The notes beneath the pieces were generated by a model. It worked only from the letters and a program-made list of their open reading frames with translations. It had not been told where the DNA came from and searched no databases. This document shows, one piece after another, positions 43,648 through 52,883 of a stretch of 64,000 nucleotides of DNA. This DNA is from Arthrobacter sp. zg-Y769 (GTDB taxonomy: Bacteria > Actinomycetota > Actinomycetes > Actinomycetales > Micrococcaceae), in contig NZ_JAJJOE010000004.1 in assembly GCF_020907405.1 (NCBI RefSeq), forward strand, positions 1-64,000, given 5' to 3'. Made by a program: the position numbers and the translations under genes. The stretch's first letter is position 1; each line of letters starts with the position of its first letter.

Positions 43648-44736
43648 ATGCTCCGGCGTCGAGGCGTTAAGCACGTCGTGCCTTTCTCCAAGCCTGTCCC
43701 CGCCCTCCGCGCCGTCCGTACCGCCACGCCCGCCGACGGCGTTGGGACCTCCCCGGGTAGTTCCGCGTCTTCCGGGCCGGCAGCGTCCGGTCCGGCGTCG
43801 TCCGGTCCGGCGTCGACGGGACGCGAAAACCTGCCCGGCATTCTCTTCGGAGTCGGAGCATACGGACTCTGGGGCCTGCTTCCGCTTTACTTCATGGTCC
43901 TCCAGCCCGCTGGTGCCGTGGAAATCGTTGCCAACCGGGTCGTCTGGTCGCTGGTGTTCTGCGCAATCCTGCTGACCGTGATGCGGGCCTGGAAGCCGAT
44001 GCTCGCTGCGGGACGGAATCCGCGGACGGTTGGAACCCTGGCCGGCGCTGCCGTGCTGATCGCCGTGAACTGGCTGACGTACTCCTGGGCCGTGCTGAAT
44101 GAGCATGCGGTGGAAGCAGCGCTGGGCTACTTCATTAATCCGCTTGTGTCGGTTCTGCTCGGCGTACTGGTGCTTAAGGAAAAGCTGCGCCCGCTGCAGT
44201 GGGCCGCGATGGCCGTCGGGTTCATCGCTGTCCTGGTCCTGGCCCTCGCGTACGGCACCGTGCCGTGGGTGGCCCTGGCCCTGGCGTTCAGCTTCGGATT
44301 TTACGGATTGGTCAAGAAGGGCATCGGGTCCCGTGTTGACGCGGTCTCGAGCCTGACGATTGAAACGGCTGTCCTAACGCCGATTGCCGCCGGCGTGATG
44401 ATCTGGCTGTCCATGACCGGTGCGGCCACTCTGACGTCCAACGGTGCCGGGCACTTCTGGCTGCTGGTCGCCTCCGGCGTCATCACTGCCGTCCCGCTGA
44501 TCTTCTTCGGGGCTGCTGCCCGCCGACTGCCGCTGTCCACAGTGGGGCTGCTGCAGTATCTGGCGCCCACCCTGCAGTTCATCCTGGCCCTGACTGTCTT
44601 CAAGGAAGCGATGCCTCCCGAGCGTTGGGCGGGCTTCGGTCTCGTATGGCTGGCGCTGGTGATGTTGACCATCGATATGATCGGCGGCCCGCGGCGCGGC
44701 CGCAAGCTCCGCGCTGCGGCTGCGGCTGCGGTGTAG
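43648..44736 (+). CDS. rarD: RarD-type EamA drug/metabolite transporter
   Basis: A protein of 362 aa with ten membrane segments in two EamA repeats. The core starts at LPGILFGVGAYGLWGLLPLYFMVLQPAGAVEIVANRVVWSLVFC and has LGYFINPLVSVLLGVLVLKEKLRPLQW, the RarD signature. A Ser/Ala/Gly/Pro-rich N-terminal extension of about 60 aa is built from GC-rich direct repeats and may mark a start further downstream. Substrate unknown. A single-gene unit. Confidence 0.85.
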   Translation: MLRRRGVKHVVPFSKPVPALRAVRTATPADGVGTSPGSSASSGPAASGPASSGPASTGRENLPGILFGVGAYGLWGLLPLYFMVLQPAGAVEIVANRVVWSLVFCAILLTVMRAWKPMLAAGRNPRTVGTLAGAAVLIAVNWLTYSWAVLNEHAVEAALGYFINPLVSVLLGVLVLKEKLRPLQWAAMAVGFIAVLVLALAYGTVPWVALALAFSFGFYGLVKKGIGSRVDAVSSLTIETAVLTPIAAGVMIWLSMTGAATLTSNGAGHFWLLVASGVITAVPLIFFGAAARRLPLSTVGLLQYLAPTLQFILALTVFKEAMPPERWAGFGLVWLALVMLTIDMIGGPRRGRKLRAAAAAAV

Positions 44737-44753
44737 GGGTTGGTCCGTAGGGG

Positions 44754-44840
44754 CTGCGGCACTTGTCCCTCGGCTAGGTAGGGGCCGGGGCGTTATACCC
44801 GAGAAGGCAGGAAACTGCGGCACTTGTCCCTCGGCTAGGT
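44754..44840. repeat. 26-bp perfect direct repeats upstream of the DUF222-HNH gene
   Basis: CTGCGGCACTTGTCCCTCGG plus CTAGGT occurs at 44754-44779 and again, identically, at 44815-44840, 61 bp apart. A third degenerate copy (GTCGCACTTGCCCTC) follows at about 44841. They are non-coding, between the rarD stop and the HNH gene. They could be regulatory or remnants of a recombination event. Confidence 0.75.
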
Positions 44841-44948
44841 GTCGCACTTGCCCTCCACCGCCTGATTCCGCTCCGGGCGTCCGGCTTGTTATCCCCACCC
44901 GCGCTTGCTGCGGGGCTTCAGGGACGGTCTCCACGGCAGGATTGTTCC

Positions 44949-46982
44949 ATGGCGGTGGAACCCTTGAACGAGTTGAAGTCCCCGGCGGAATTCTCCGTCA
45001 GGGCTCCTAACGACACACCGACTCAGCCTGTCGCATTGGCCTTGGCCACAGTCAATGAAATGCGCGAAATCGCCACCGGCTGCTGGGACCTATTGGGACT
45101 GCAGGAAGCCGTGGAATTTGCCTCTGCCGTCGAGGAAATTTCGAGGATCACGGACTACCTGAAGCTAACGGCGGCTGCCGCAATTGATCAGCATCATCCC
45201 GCTCACGCGCTTGCCGCTACCCCTGCGGCTGCCACCGCTGCGAAGCCCCTCGACGTCGTGGACGGGCCGGAAGATGCCTGCGGAGCTGCGGCTACTGAAC
45301 CCAACCGCAACGCTGCGTCTGCAGGATATGACTCCCGCCCTCAGGATGAACACCTCGCCTCCCCGAAGAGCGGCGGACGCCTCCGGGAGTTTCGAAGTAC
45401 TGCGGATTTCATGCGGGCCCGCTTGAGGATCTCTCGGGCCGAGGCCCGCCGTCGTCTGGCACTGGCGACCGCCGTCCTTCCCACGACCACACTCACGGGT
45501 GAGACACTCCCGCCCGCTTATCCGTCGGTCGCACAGGCCTGTGCCGAAGGCGTGTTGGCTGCAGCTGACGTGGACGTCATCGCACGTGCATTGGAGGAGG
45601 CACTTCCGCGGTTGGAACCGCCGGCTTTGGAAGCCATGGATAAGCAGCTCACAGATATCGGCTCCCATCAGGACCATGATTTCCTCGTCCGAACAGCGAA
45701 GCATTGGATCGCCCTGCTGGACCAGGATCGGCCGCCCACCGAAGAAGAATTGAAACAGTTCCAAGGAATTTTTCCTGGTCGGCGACGCAACGGCTTGAAC
45801 CACCTGCACATTTACTGCACCGATGAACAGCATGAGGCACTCACAACGCTTATCAACAGCGCAGCCAATCCTCGGGTAAACGGTACGGATGACGCCAAAC
45901 CCGCAGGTGCGGCAGGTTCTCCTGCCGGAAGCGGCGTAACGGACCCCGCGGGTGGCGCGCGTGCCGCGGGTGCCGCAGGTCCCGCAGGTCCCGCAGGTTC
46001 TCCTACTGGGAGCGGCGTGACTGGGAGCAGCGCAACTGGGAGCGGCGTGACGGATGACGTCGGCGCGGCTGAATTTGTCGGTGCGGCTGAATTTGTCGGT
46101 GCGGCTGAATCCGGCGGCAGGACTGAGCCCGGCTGTAAGACTGATCCCGGCGGTGGCGCTCGGACCGAGCAACACTCACCGGAGGCGGGGGTGTTTGAAC
46201 CATCAGCAGTGGCACAGGATTCGCCTGGCCAGCCCCACGTTATTGGCCGTCTGCCCCGGCCAACACGCCCGCAGCAACTTCTGGAGGGACTGCTCGCCGC
46301 GGTCCGCGCCGCTCTGGCATCGGGTGGTTTGCCCGCTGCAGGCGGCCTGCGTCCCCAAGTTATGATCACGATCAATCACGACTCGCTGTTGAAAGGACTG
46401 ATGGTCCCGATAAGCGGGAGGGGCCTGAAGAACTCGAACCCCCGGGATACGAAAAACGACCTGGACGGCAGGGACCGCGACGACACACCCGATAACAGGA
46501 GCACAGGAAGCGACAACAAGGCTTTCCCTCAGCCGGGAACTGCGGCTTTCTCCGGACCAATCGACACCCGGGCTGTCCGCCGGATAGCCTGCGACGCGGA
46601 CCTGATTCCGGTGGTGCTGGGTTCCAAGGGGCAGGTACTGGACCTGGGACGGACAGCACGACTGTTCCCGCCGCACCTCCGTAAGGCTCTCCACGCCCGC
46701 GACGGAGGATGCGCCTTCCCGGGATGCACGGTGCCGGGGCCCTGGACCGAGGCGCACCACGTGACATTTTGGGAGCGGGGTGGAGGCACCGGCATCGCAA
46801 ACGGAGTGTTGCTGTGCTCGTTCCACCACCACTTGATCCATCAGGGTAATTGGGAGGTATCCATACGGGCCGGCATTCCCTGGTTCCTTCCGCCTCGTTA
46901 CGTTGACCCCGACCGCCGGCCTCTGCGAAACGCCTATTTCCACCCGGAGTTTCTTGCCCCTGCCATCTCCGACCCCGCCTAA
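44949..46982 (+). CDS. DUF222 / HNH endonuclease-domain protein
   Basis: A protein of about 677 aa. An N-terminal DUF222 helical domain (with FMRARLRISRAEARRRLALATAVLP) is joined by a Gly/Ala/Ser-rich linker to a C-terminal HNH domain (RDGGCAFPGCTVPGPWTEAHHVTFWERGGGT...ANGVLLCSFHHHLIHQGNWEV). These are abundant, multi-copy proteins in Actinobacteria with unknown biological role; mobile or nuclease activity is suspected. The linker holds near-identical copies of AAEFVG coded by 18-bp DNA repeats (46067 onward) and runs of SGVT. The ATG giving M-A-V-E-P-L-N is the natural start. Confidence 0.88.
   Translation: MAVEPLNELKSPAEFSVRAPNDTPTQPVALALATVNEMREIATGCWDLLGLQEAVEFASAVEEISRITDYLKLTAAAAIDQHHPAHALAATPAAATAAKPLDVVDGPEDACGAAATEPNRNAASAGYDSRPQDEHLASPKSGGRLREFRSTADFMRARLRISRAEARRRLALATAVLPTTTLTGETLPPAYPSVAQACAEGVLAAADVDVIARALEEALPRLEPPALEAMDKQLTDIGSHQDHDFLVRTAKHWIALLDQDRPPTEEELKQFQGIFPGRRRNGLNHLHIYCTDEQHEALTTLINSAANPRVNGTDDAKPAGAAGSPAGSGVTDPAGGARAAGAAGPAGPAGSPTGSGVTGSSATGSGVTDDVGAAEFVGAAEFVGAAESGGRTEPGCKTDPGGGARTEQHSPEAGVFEPSAVAQDSPGQPHVIGRLPRPTRPQQLLEGLLAAVRAALASGGLPAAGGLRPQVMITINHDSLLKGLMVPISGRGLKNSNPRDTKNDLDGRDRDDTPDNRSTGSDNKAFPQPGTAAFSGPIDTRAVRRIACDADLIPVVLGSKGQVLDLGRTARLFPPHLRKALHARDGGCAFPGCTVPGPWTEAHHVTFWERGGGTGIANGVLLCSFHHHLIHQGNWEVSIRAGIPWFLPPRYVDPDRRPLRNAYFHPEFLAPAISDPA
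46067..46120. repeat. 18-bp in-frame repeats in the HNH linker
   Basis: GCGGCTGAATTTGTCGGT occurs twice in a row, with a third diverged copy (GCGGCTGAATCCGGCGGC) after it, coding AAEFVG units in the protein linker. They probably arose by slippage and would allow the linker length to vary between strains. Confidence 0.7.
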
Positions 46983-47083
46983 AAGGGATCCGTTATGTTC
47001 TTCCGGGGCAGCGTGGGACGTAAGAGTCCGGTCGTGCTCCGGAGCCAACCGGTGCTGGCTGCGGAGCGCAGAGGTTCCTGCAG

Positions 47084-48439
47084 TCAGCCGACGGACCGTA
47101 CGGCAGCCTCAAGTACGTCGAGCGCATCAAGCAGCAGCTCATCACCAATGGTCAGCGGCGGCAGCAACCGGATGACGTTTCCGTAAGTACCGCAGGTCAG
47201 CACAATGACCCCTTCCCGCAGGCAGGCCGCCGCAACGGTCTTCGCTGCCTCGGCGTCGGGGGCCTTTGATCCGGGCCGAACGAATTCCATGGCAAGCATG
47301 GCACCGCGGCCGCGGACATCTCCAACGATGCCGTCCTTCACCGCCAGCGCCTCAAGGCGGGGCAGGGTGAGTGCCTCGATGTGCCTCGCCCGTTCGGCCA
47401 GGTCCAGGGAAACCATGGTGTCCATGGCTGCCAGGGCAGCCGCACAGGCCACCGGGTTGCCGCCGTAAGTGCCGCCCAAACCGCCGGGGTGGACGGCGTC
47501 GAGCAACTCCGCACGTCCGGTTACGGCGGAGAGCGGCATTCCGGCAGCAATGCCCTTGGCCATCGTGATCAGGTCGGGAACCACTCCCTCATGCTGCACG
47601 GCAAACCATTCGCCGGTGCGGCAGAAGCCGGACTGCACCTCGTCGGCAATGAAGACCACGCCGTTGGTCCGCGCCCACTCGGCGAGCCGCGGCAGGAAGC
47701 CCTCCGCAGGGACAATGAAGCCGCCCTCACCCTGGATCGGTTCAATCAGCAGGGCCGCAAGCTGGTCTGCACCGATCTGCTTCTCAATGGCCAGGATGGC
47801 CCGGTCCGCAGCCTCAGCGCCGGTGAGGTTCGGGTTCTCCTCGCGGAACGGATAGCTCATGGGCATCCGGTAAATTTCCGGAGCGAACGGACCAAAGCCG
47901 GTCTTGTACGGCATCGCCTTGGCTGTCAGTCCCATCGTGAGGTTTGTCCGCCCGTGGTACGCGTGGTCGAAAGCGACGACGGCATCGCGTCCGGTAGCGG
48001 AACGGGCAATCTTCACGGCGTTCTCCACCGCTTCCGCTCCGGAATTGAACAGCACGGTCCGTTTTTCGAAGTCCCCCGGTGTCACTGCGGCAAGGCGCTC
48101 GGCAACCGCTACGTATCCCTCGTAGGGAGTGACCATAAAGCACGTGTGAGTGAAGTGCTCCACTTGTTCCCGCACGGCTGCGACAACCGCAGGATCGGAG
48201 GCGCCCACGCTGGTCACGGCAATTCCCGAGCCCAGGTCCGTGAAGGCATTGCCGTCCACGTCCACGATGATTGCGCCGTCGGCATCCGCGGCATATACCG
48301 GGATGCTCGAGGCCACCCCCTTTGCCACCACTGCAGCACGCCGTGCTGCTATTGCCATCGACTTTGGGCCAGGGAACGTGCCGGCAATCCGGCGCCGCTG
48401 CTCAATGCGGTAGCTGGGCGTAACGCTGGGAGTGCTCAT
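47084..48439 (-). CDS. gabT: 4-aminobutyrate aminotransferase
   Basis: A class III aminotransferase of 451 aa moving the amino group of GABA to 2-oxoglutarate. It shows VLFNSGAEAVENAVKIAR, FDHAYHGRTNLTMGLTAK, LIEPIQGEGGFIVPAEGFL, FIADEVQSGFCRTGEWFA and the PLP lysine in LITMAKGIAAGMPLSAV. It is followed, upstream in the operon order, by an aldehyde dehydrogenase gene (51 bp away) and a divergent PucR regulator, together forming a GABA/putrescine branch. Its 3' end faces the HNH gene with about 100 bp between. Confidence 0.93.
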   Translation of the reverse strand: MSTPSVTPSYRIEQRRRIAGTFPGPKSMAIAARRAAVVAKGVASSIPVYAADADGAIIVDVDGNAFTDLGSGIAVTSVGASDPAVVAAVREQVEHFTHTCFMVTPYEGYVAVAERLAAVTPGDFEKRTVLFNSGAEAVENAVKIARSATGRDAVVAFDHAYHGRTNLTMGLTAKAMPYKTGFGPFAPEIYRMPMSYPFREENPNLTGAEAADRAILAIEKQIGADQLAALLIEPIQGEGGFIVPAEGFLPRLAEWARTNGVVFIADEVQSGFCRTGEWFAVQHEGVVPDLITMAKGIAAGMPLSAVTGRAELLDAVHPGGLGGTYGGNPVACAAALAAMDTMVSLDLAERARHIEALTLPRLEALAVKDGIVGDVRGRGAMLAMEFVRPGSKAPDAEAAKTVAAACLREGVIVLTCGTYGNVIRLLPPLTIGDELLLDALDVLEAAVRSVG

Positions 48440-48490
48440 GAGGCTGCCTTTCGGAGGTACTGCCGGAGGGACAGGGATAGGGATGCCGGA

Positions 48491-49921
48491 CTAGGCGTCC
48501 AGTGCGCTCATCACGTGCTTGATACGCGTATAGTCCTCCACGCCGTACATGGAGAGGTCCTTGCCGTAGCCGGAGCTCTTGAAACCTCCGTGCGGCATTT
48601 CGGCCGTGAGCATGATGTGCGTATTGATCCAGACCGCCCCGAAATCCAGGTCCCGGGACAGACGCATCGCCCGGCCGTGGTTCGTGGTCCAGACGCTGGA
48701 GGCAAGGGCGTATTCGACGTCGTTGGCCATTTCCACAGCCTGCTCCTCGGTGTCAAACTTCTGCACCGTGATGACCGGACCGAAGGTTTCCTTCTGCACC
48801 ACGTCGTCGTCCTGGCGGGCGCCGGTGATGATCGTGGGTTCGAAGAAGAATCCCTTGGATCCTGCCCTCCGCCCGCCGGTCTCCACGCGGCAGTGCGCTG
48901 GCAGTGCCTCGATCACGGCGTTCACCGCGTTGAAGTGGTTGATGTTGTTCAGCGGCCCGAAGTAGTTTTCCTCGTCGTTGCCGCTGCCGGTCTTGAGTTC
49001 CTTCGCAGCTGCCACGAGTTTGTCGACCAGAGCATCGTGCACGGAATCCTCCACCAGTACGCGGGTGATGGCGGTGCAGTCCTGGCCTGCATTGAAGAAC
49101 GCGAACTCGGCAATGGCGGTGGCGGTCCGGTCCAGGTCCGCATCTGCAAAAACGACTGCAGGTGCCTTGCCGCCAAGTTCCAGATGGGCACGTTTAAGGG
49201 TCTTCGCCGCACCCGTGGCGACGGCGATGCCTGCCCGCACGGATCCTGTGATGGAGACCAGACCGGGCACCGGGTGGTCAACCATCAGGGCCCCGGTCTC
49301 AGCCGTACCAAGGACAACGTTGAGGACGCCGGCAGGGAAGATACCTGCCGCAAGGCGGGCAAGGACCAAGGTGGACTCGGGGGTGGTATCGGAGGGCTTG
49401 AGCACCACGGTGTTTCCGGCTGCAAGAGCCGGACCGATCTTCCAGACCGCCATCAGCAGCGGATAGTTCCACGGAGCAACCTGGGCAACGACGCCGATCG
49501 GCTCCCTGCGGATGAAGGAGGTATACCCTTCCAGATACTCTCCGGCGGACTTGCCCTCAAGGAGCCTGGCCGCACCGGCAAAGAAGCGAAGCTGATCCGC
49601 TCCGACGGCTACTTCCTCGGCGGCAATCAGTGAGCGAACCTGTCCGGTATTACGGTGCTGCGCTTCCACCAATTCAGCGGAATTGGCCTCGAAGGCATCG
49701 GCCAGGCGGAGCAGCATCCGCTGGCGTTCGCTTGGGGTAGTGCGCTTCCACGTCCGGAACGCTGCGGCGGCAGCATCCATGGCGGCGTCGACGTCGGCCT
49801 GCACGGATACCGGCGACACGGCAACCACTTCGCCGTTGGTCGGATTCACGATGTCCAGTACGGCGGTTCCACGGGACGGAACAAACTCCCCGTTGATGAA
49901 GTTCTGCAGTGTCTCAGCCAT
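48491..49921 (-). CDS. Gamma-aminobutyraldehyde-type aldehyde dehydrogenase
   Basis: A protein of 476 aa. The catalytic Cys is in FFNAGQDCTAITRV, the general-base Glu in HLELGGKAPA and the NAD region is VAPWNYPLLMAVWKIGPALAAGNTVV. The N-terminal and C-terminal blocks (FINGEFVPSRG, MPHGGFKSSGYGKDLSMYGVEDYTRIKHVM) fit the aminobutyraldehyde/betaine-aldehyde group. With gabT downstream it would convert 4-aminobutanal (from putrescine) to GABA. The exact aldehyde is inferred from linkage. It is divergent from a PucR regulator. Confidence 0.88.
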   Translation of the reverse strand: MAETLQNFINGEFVPSRGTAVLDIVNPTNGEVVAVSPVSVQADVDAAMDAAAAAFRTWKRTTPSERQRMLLRLADAFEANSAELVEAQHRNTGQVRSLIAAEEVAVGADQLRFFAGAARLLEGKSAGEYLEGYTSFIRREPIGVVAQVAPWNYPLLMAVWKIGPALAAGNTVVLKPSDTTPESTLVLARLAAGIFPAGVLNVVLGTAETGALMVDHPVPGLVSITGSVRAGIAVATGAAKTLKRAHLELGGKAPAVVFADADLDRTATAIAEFAFFNAGQDCTAITRVLVEDSVHDALVDKLVAAAKELKTGSGNDEENYFGPLNNINHFNAVNAVIEALPAHCRVETGGRRAGSKGFFFEPTIITGARQDDDVVQKETFGPVITVQKFDTEEQAVEMANDVEYALASSVWTTNHGRAMRLSRDLDFGAVWINTHIMLTAEMPHGGFKSSGYGKDLSMYGVEDYTRIKHVMSALDA

Positions 49922-50054
49922 GCCGGACGTCCTTTCGGGGCGGGCGGTGCGTATTCAGGTGCCTCAAACCTACTTGTGAAGCCCAGGTTCCATGTACGGC
50001 CGCATGCACAGCAGCGCCGTACAACAACAGTGCAAACGCCTAATGACCGCGGCC

Positions 50055-50060
50055 TATAGT
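50055..50060 (+). promoter_or_regulatory. -10 element for a leaderless PucR transcript
   Basis: TATAGT (50055-50060) is followed by exactly six bases and then the ATG (50067). This is the spacing expected if transcription begins at the A of the start codon, and no Shine-Dalgarno is seen. Leaderless initiation is common in Actinobacteria. A good -35 was not found. Confidence 0.5.
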
Positions 50061-50066
50061 GGTGCA

Positions 50067-51476
50067 ATGTCAATCACACTTCCGGACCTGCTGGCGGCAG
50101 GCGGCCTGGAACTGACGCGCCGCGGGTCGGCGCCGCTCTCCTCCCGCCCCATCCAGTGGGTCGCCGTGACCGAACTGGAGGATCCGTCTCCATTCCTCGG
50201 CGGCGATGAGGTGGTGCTGACTACGGGCCTGCGGCACCGCAACGGTACAGAGCAGCGGAGCTTTGTGCAGAGTGTGCAGCGGGCCGGCGCACTTGGAATC
50301 GGATTCGGCACCGGCCTCAGCCATGACTCGGTACCTGCTCCCCTGCTGGCCGAAGCGGACCGTCTGGGAGTGCCCGTGTTTGAAGTCCCCTACGGCACCC
50401 CGTTTATGGCTTTGGGGAAACTGGTTGCCGATTCCCTCTCCGCCCAGCACGTCGCCCAGCTGCACCAACTGCTGTCCGCCCATCGGGTACTCGCGGAGGT
50501 GCTGCTCAGCAATAAGGGACTGCCGCGGCTTCTGGCAGAACTCTCCGGCTTGGTACAGGCGGACGTGGCCCTTTTCCAATACGGTGCACTGGTCTGCGCC
50601 ACGTCCGAGCCCGAGGCTTCCTGGCGACGGATACCCGTCCCCACCGGGATGCGGGACCGCTGCACACTGGCTGTCGCGCAACCGTCCGTGCAGCCGGACG
50701 TTATTACCTATGCCCAAAGCCTGATTGGGGTGGAGCTAAACAACCAGGCGTCAAGGCGGGCCAGCAGCAGGGCAGCCGCCGGGCAACTCCTGGGAGACGT
50801 AGTGGACGGCAGATTCGTAGGTCTGGACGCAGCGTTACGGCTCCAGGCCGGCGGTTTCAAGACCGACGTGCAGCAAGCCGTAGTCCTGGTGGAAGCGGCA
50901 TCCGGGCAGATCCGTTCCCTGCCTTCGCTGCCGCTGCCGGCCGGGTTCGACGGCGTGCCAACGGCCGTCCACGATAGCCGGCTGGCCGTGGTGGTCCCCG
51001 CCGCCGCGGCCAGCGGTCTGGCCGGTCGGTTGAGCGACTACCTTTTTGGAGCCGGGCTTACGGCGAAGGTGGGAATCGGCGGTTCCTACACGGAAGCCGC
51101 AGGGCTGCGCTGGAGTTATTACGAGGCGAGGGAGGCACTGCGGAACGGTGCAGCGGTGAACGAACCCAACCGTTTGAACCTCACCTCCCTGCTGATGGCC
51201 AGCCGCGATGTTCCGCTGGCGGATCTGGCAGCCGAAGCCCTCGACCCTCTGGTTGCCTTCGACAGCAAACACGGCGCACACCTGATTCCCACTCTGGACG
51301 CCTATCTGCTCCATAACGGATCGGTGGCCGCTGTCGCTGGGGATCTGGGCCTGCACCGCAACACTGTCCGCTACCGCCTCACGCAGATTGCGGAGCTGAC
51401 CGGGTACGACCCCGCAGTCACTGCGGACCGTGTGCACCTGTATCTGGCGCTGAACGTCCGCCCTCTGGGCAGTTAA
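50067..51476 (+). CDS. PucR-family transcriptional regulator
   Basis: A protein of about 469 aa. An N-terminal PucR ligand-binding domain (LPDLLAAGGLELTRRG...GDEVVLTTGLRHRN) is followed by a GGDEF-like middle segment and the C-terminal helix-turn-helix VAAVAGDLGLHRNTVRYRLTQIAELTGYD. The family controls purine, GABA and amine catabolism. It is divergent from the aminobutyraldehyde dehydrogenase/gabT pair and likely controls them. I chose the ATG giving M-S-I-T-L-P, where a -10 box sits 6 nt upstream. Confidence 0.88.
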   Translation: MSITLPDLLAAGGLELTRRGSAPLSSRPIQWVAVTELEDPSPFLGGDEVVLTTGLRHRNGTEQRSFVQSVQRAGALGIGFGTGLSHDSVPAPLLAEADRLGVPVFEVPYGTPFMALGKLVADSLSAQHVAQLHQLLSAHRVLAEVLLSNKGLPRLLAELSGLVQADVALFQYGALVCATSEPEASWRRIPVPTGMRDRCTLAVAQPSVQPDVITYAQSLIGVELNNQASRRASSRAAAGQLLGDVVDGRFVGLDAALRLQAGGFKTDVQQAVVLVEAASGQIRSLPSLPLPAGFDGVPTAVHDSRLAVVVPAAAASGLAGRLSDYLFGAGLTAKVGIGGSYTEAAGLRWSYYEAREALRNGAAVNEPNRLNLTSLLMASRDVPLADLAAEALDPLVAFDSKHGAHLIPTLDAYLLHNGSVAAVAGDLGLHRNTVRYRLTQIAELTGYDPAVTADRVHLYLALNVRPLGS

Positions 51477-51492
51477 GCCTGGGCAGTTAACC
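51465..51492. repeat. 14-bp tandem duplication over the PucR stop codon
   Basis: CTGGGCAGTTAAGC (51465-51478) is directly repeated as CTGGGCAGTTAACC (51479-51492). The first copy carries the PucR stop codon and the second lies just before the next gene. It is likely a slippage duplication; removing one copy would leave the stop intact. Confidence 0.7.
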
Positions 51493-51499
51493 TGTAGGG

Positions 51500-52129
51500 A
51501 TGACATCCACCGCGCAGGCCAGGACCGTCCGCTGGCAGGGACAGGACGATCCGGACCGCATGGATACGGCAGTAGTGTCCTTTCGGGACCGGGAACTTGC
51601 AGCCGCCGGCACCTCTGTCACACCCGAATACCGCGCCTCCTGGACCCTGTCCACCATCCCGGGCTGGGTCACCCGTCGGCTGACCGTGGAGGTGACGGGT
51701 AAGGGCTGGTCCCGGAGCCTGCAGCTCGAACGAAGCACCGAGGGCAGATGGAGCGCCGAAACAACCACATCCGGACTGACGGACCTCCCCTCCCCCGGAA
51801 TCACGGATCCGCGCAGCCTGGACGAGGCCCAGGATTGTGATCTTGGCCTATGCCCCCTCACGAACACCATGCCGATCCTGCGGCTGGACCTGCTGAATGA
51901 GTCCGCTCCTCCGGACGAGACACAGCTGACCATGGCCTGGGTGGAAATGCCCAGCCTGCGGGTACTGCCCAGCAAACAGGTCTATTCACAGGTGCGGGCC
52001 TATTCCGCGGGCGCGGGACACGCCGTCGTCCTCTACAGTTCAACCAACCGCGGATTCACTGCCGAACTCACTGTCGATGCCGACGGCACCGTGATCGACT
52101 ACCCCGGACTCGCCGCGCGCCTGCCTTAG
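51500..52129 (+). CDS. Putative glycolipid-binding protein (PF06475-like)
   Basis: A protein of 209 aa resembling the 'putative glycolipid-binding' family: repeated beta strands (ARTVRWQGQDDPDRMDTAVVSFRDRELAAAGT...PEYRASWTLSTIPGWVTRRLTVEV) and the signature CDLGLCPLTNTMPILRLDL. A cytoplasmic beta-barrel fold is expected; the ligand and role are not known. It starts 23 bp after the PucR stop and may be co-transcribed. No signal peptide is seen. Confidence 0.7.
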   Translation: MTSTAQARTVRWQGQDDPDRMDTAVVSFRDRELAAAGTSVTPEYRASWTLSTIPGWVTRRLTVEVTGKGWSRSLQLERSTEGRWSAETTTSGLTDLPSPGITDPRSLDEAQDCDLGLCPLTNTMPILRLDLLNESAPPDETQLTMAWVEMPSLRVLPSKQVYSQVRAYSAGAGHAVVLYSSTNRGFTAELTVDADGTVIDYPGLAARLP

Positions 52130-52447
52130 CCGCCCCAAGCCCCAAAGCCCCCGCAGCCCGAAGCCCGAAGCCCTAAGCATCGACAGCCGGAAGCCCGTCG
52201 AATTCGCGGCAACAACCGGAAGAACCGCCCGGCGGATGCAGCGCGGATCTCGTGCTGGCTCCGTGCAGGCTCCGTGCAGGCTCCGGGTGACTTCACGCGT
52301 GGATACCCGTGGCCGGGAACTGCTGAAGCGGCCGACGCCGTTCGACAGCCACCCTTCCCGCCTCCCCGGGGCCGGGCAGCGTCCGGACCTCCTCCGCGTC
52401 CCGGCTAGGATTGGAATACATCCACTCAACGCACGCTTGGAGACCAC
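52130..52447. repeat. Repeat-rich gene-free region before the SUKH-like gene
   Basis: About 318 bp with no credible gene. It carries short direct repeats: GCCCGAA-type units near 52165, and three GGCTCCGTGCA-type units (last one partial) near 52255-52290. No promoter is identified, though the following gene needs one. The sequence looks like degraded or slippage-prone spacer DNA. Confidence 0.5.
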
Positions 52448-52876
52448 ATGAGTGAAATTTTCCTGGATCGATTCCGCGCCCTGGTCCCCAAGTACCTTGA
52501 GGACAACTGGCGGGAAGAAGACGGCATCCCCGCGCAGGAGCTCGATTCGATGCTTGCCGCCCACGATTTCCGTATCCCGCTGGTGCTGCGGGAGTTCTAC
52601 CTAGCCATCGGCGGCTGCGAAGACCTGATGGAGGCCTTCCACTTCTTCTGGGATCCGGACGAGCTGGAGATCGAAGACGGTTACCTGCTGTTCCTCGAGG
52701 ACGAAGACGAGAAGTTTGTCTGGGGCATCCGGGCGGATCAGCTGGACGTTCCGGACCCCATTGTCTGGCGGCGCAACAACGCACGCGGTGACTGGCAGAG
52801 CGAGGAAGGCACCCTGAGCGAATATGTCCTGGACATGTTCGAGTGGGTCTTCGAAGAGGATGAGGACGAGGACTGA
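52448..52876 (+). CDS. SMI1/KNR4 (SUKH)-like protein
   Basis: A protein of 142 aa, acidic, with a fold pattern like SUKH: a PXXLREFYLAIGG-type helix (RIPLVLREFYLAIGGCEDLM), acidic segments, and DWQSEEGTLSEYVLDMFEWVFEE at the end. SUKH proteins often serve as immunity proteins to toxic nucleases, but also occur in isolation. No toxin gene is adjacent here; the nearest HNH gene is 5.5 kb away. GGAGACCAC precedes the ATG. Confidence 0.65.
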   Translation: MSEIFLDRFRALVPKYLEDNWREEDGIPAQELDSMLAAHDFRIPLVLREFYLAIGGCEDLMEAFHFFWDPDELEIEDGYLLFLEDEDEKFVWGIRADQLDVPDPIVWRRNNARGDWQSEEGTLSEYVLDMFEWVFEEDEDED

Positions 52877-52883
52877 GCCTTCG

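Noticed and set aside
44754-44840. Direct repeats as insertion-sequence ends
   Set aside because: They are direct rather than inverted, there is no transposase frame between them, and no target duplication is visible.
47381-49633. Long plus-strand open frame opposite gabT and the aldehyde dehydrogenase
   Set aside because: It spans two clear minus-strand enzymes and their spacer and shows no domain or start signal of its own.
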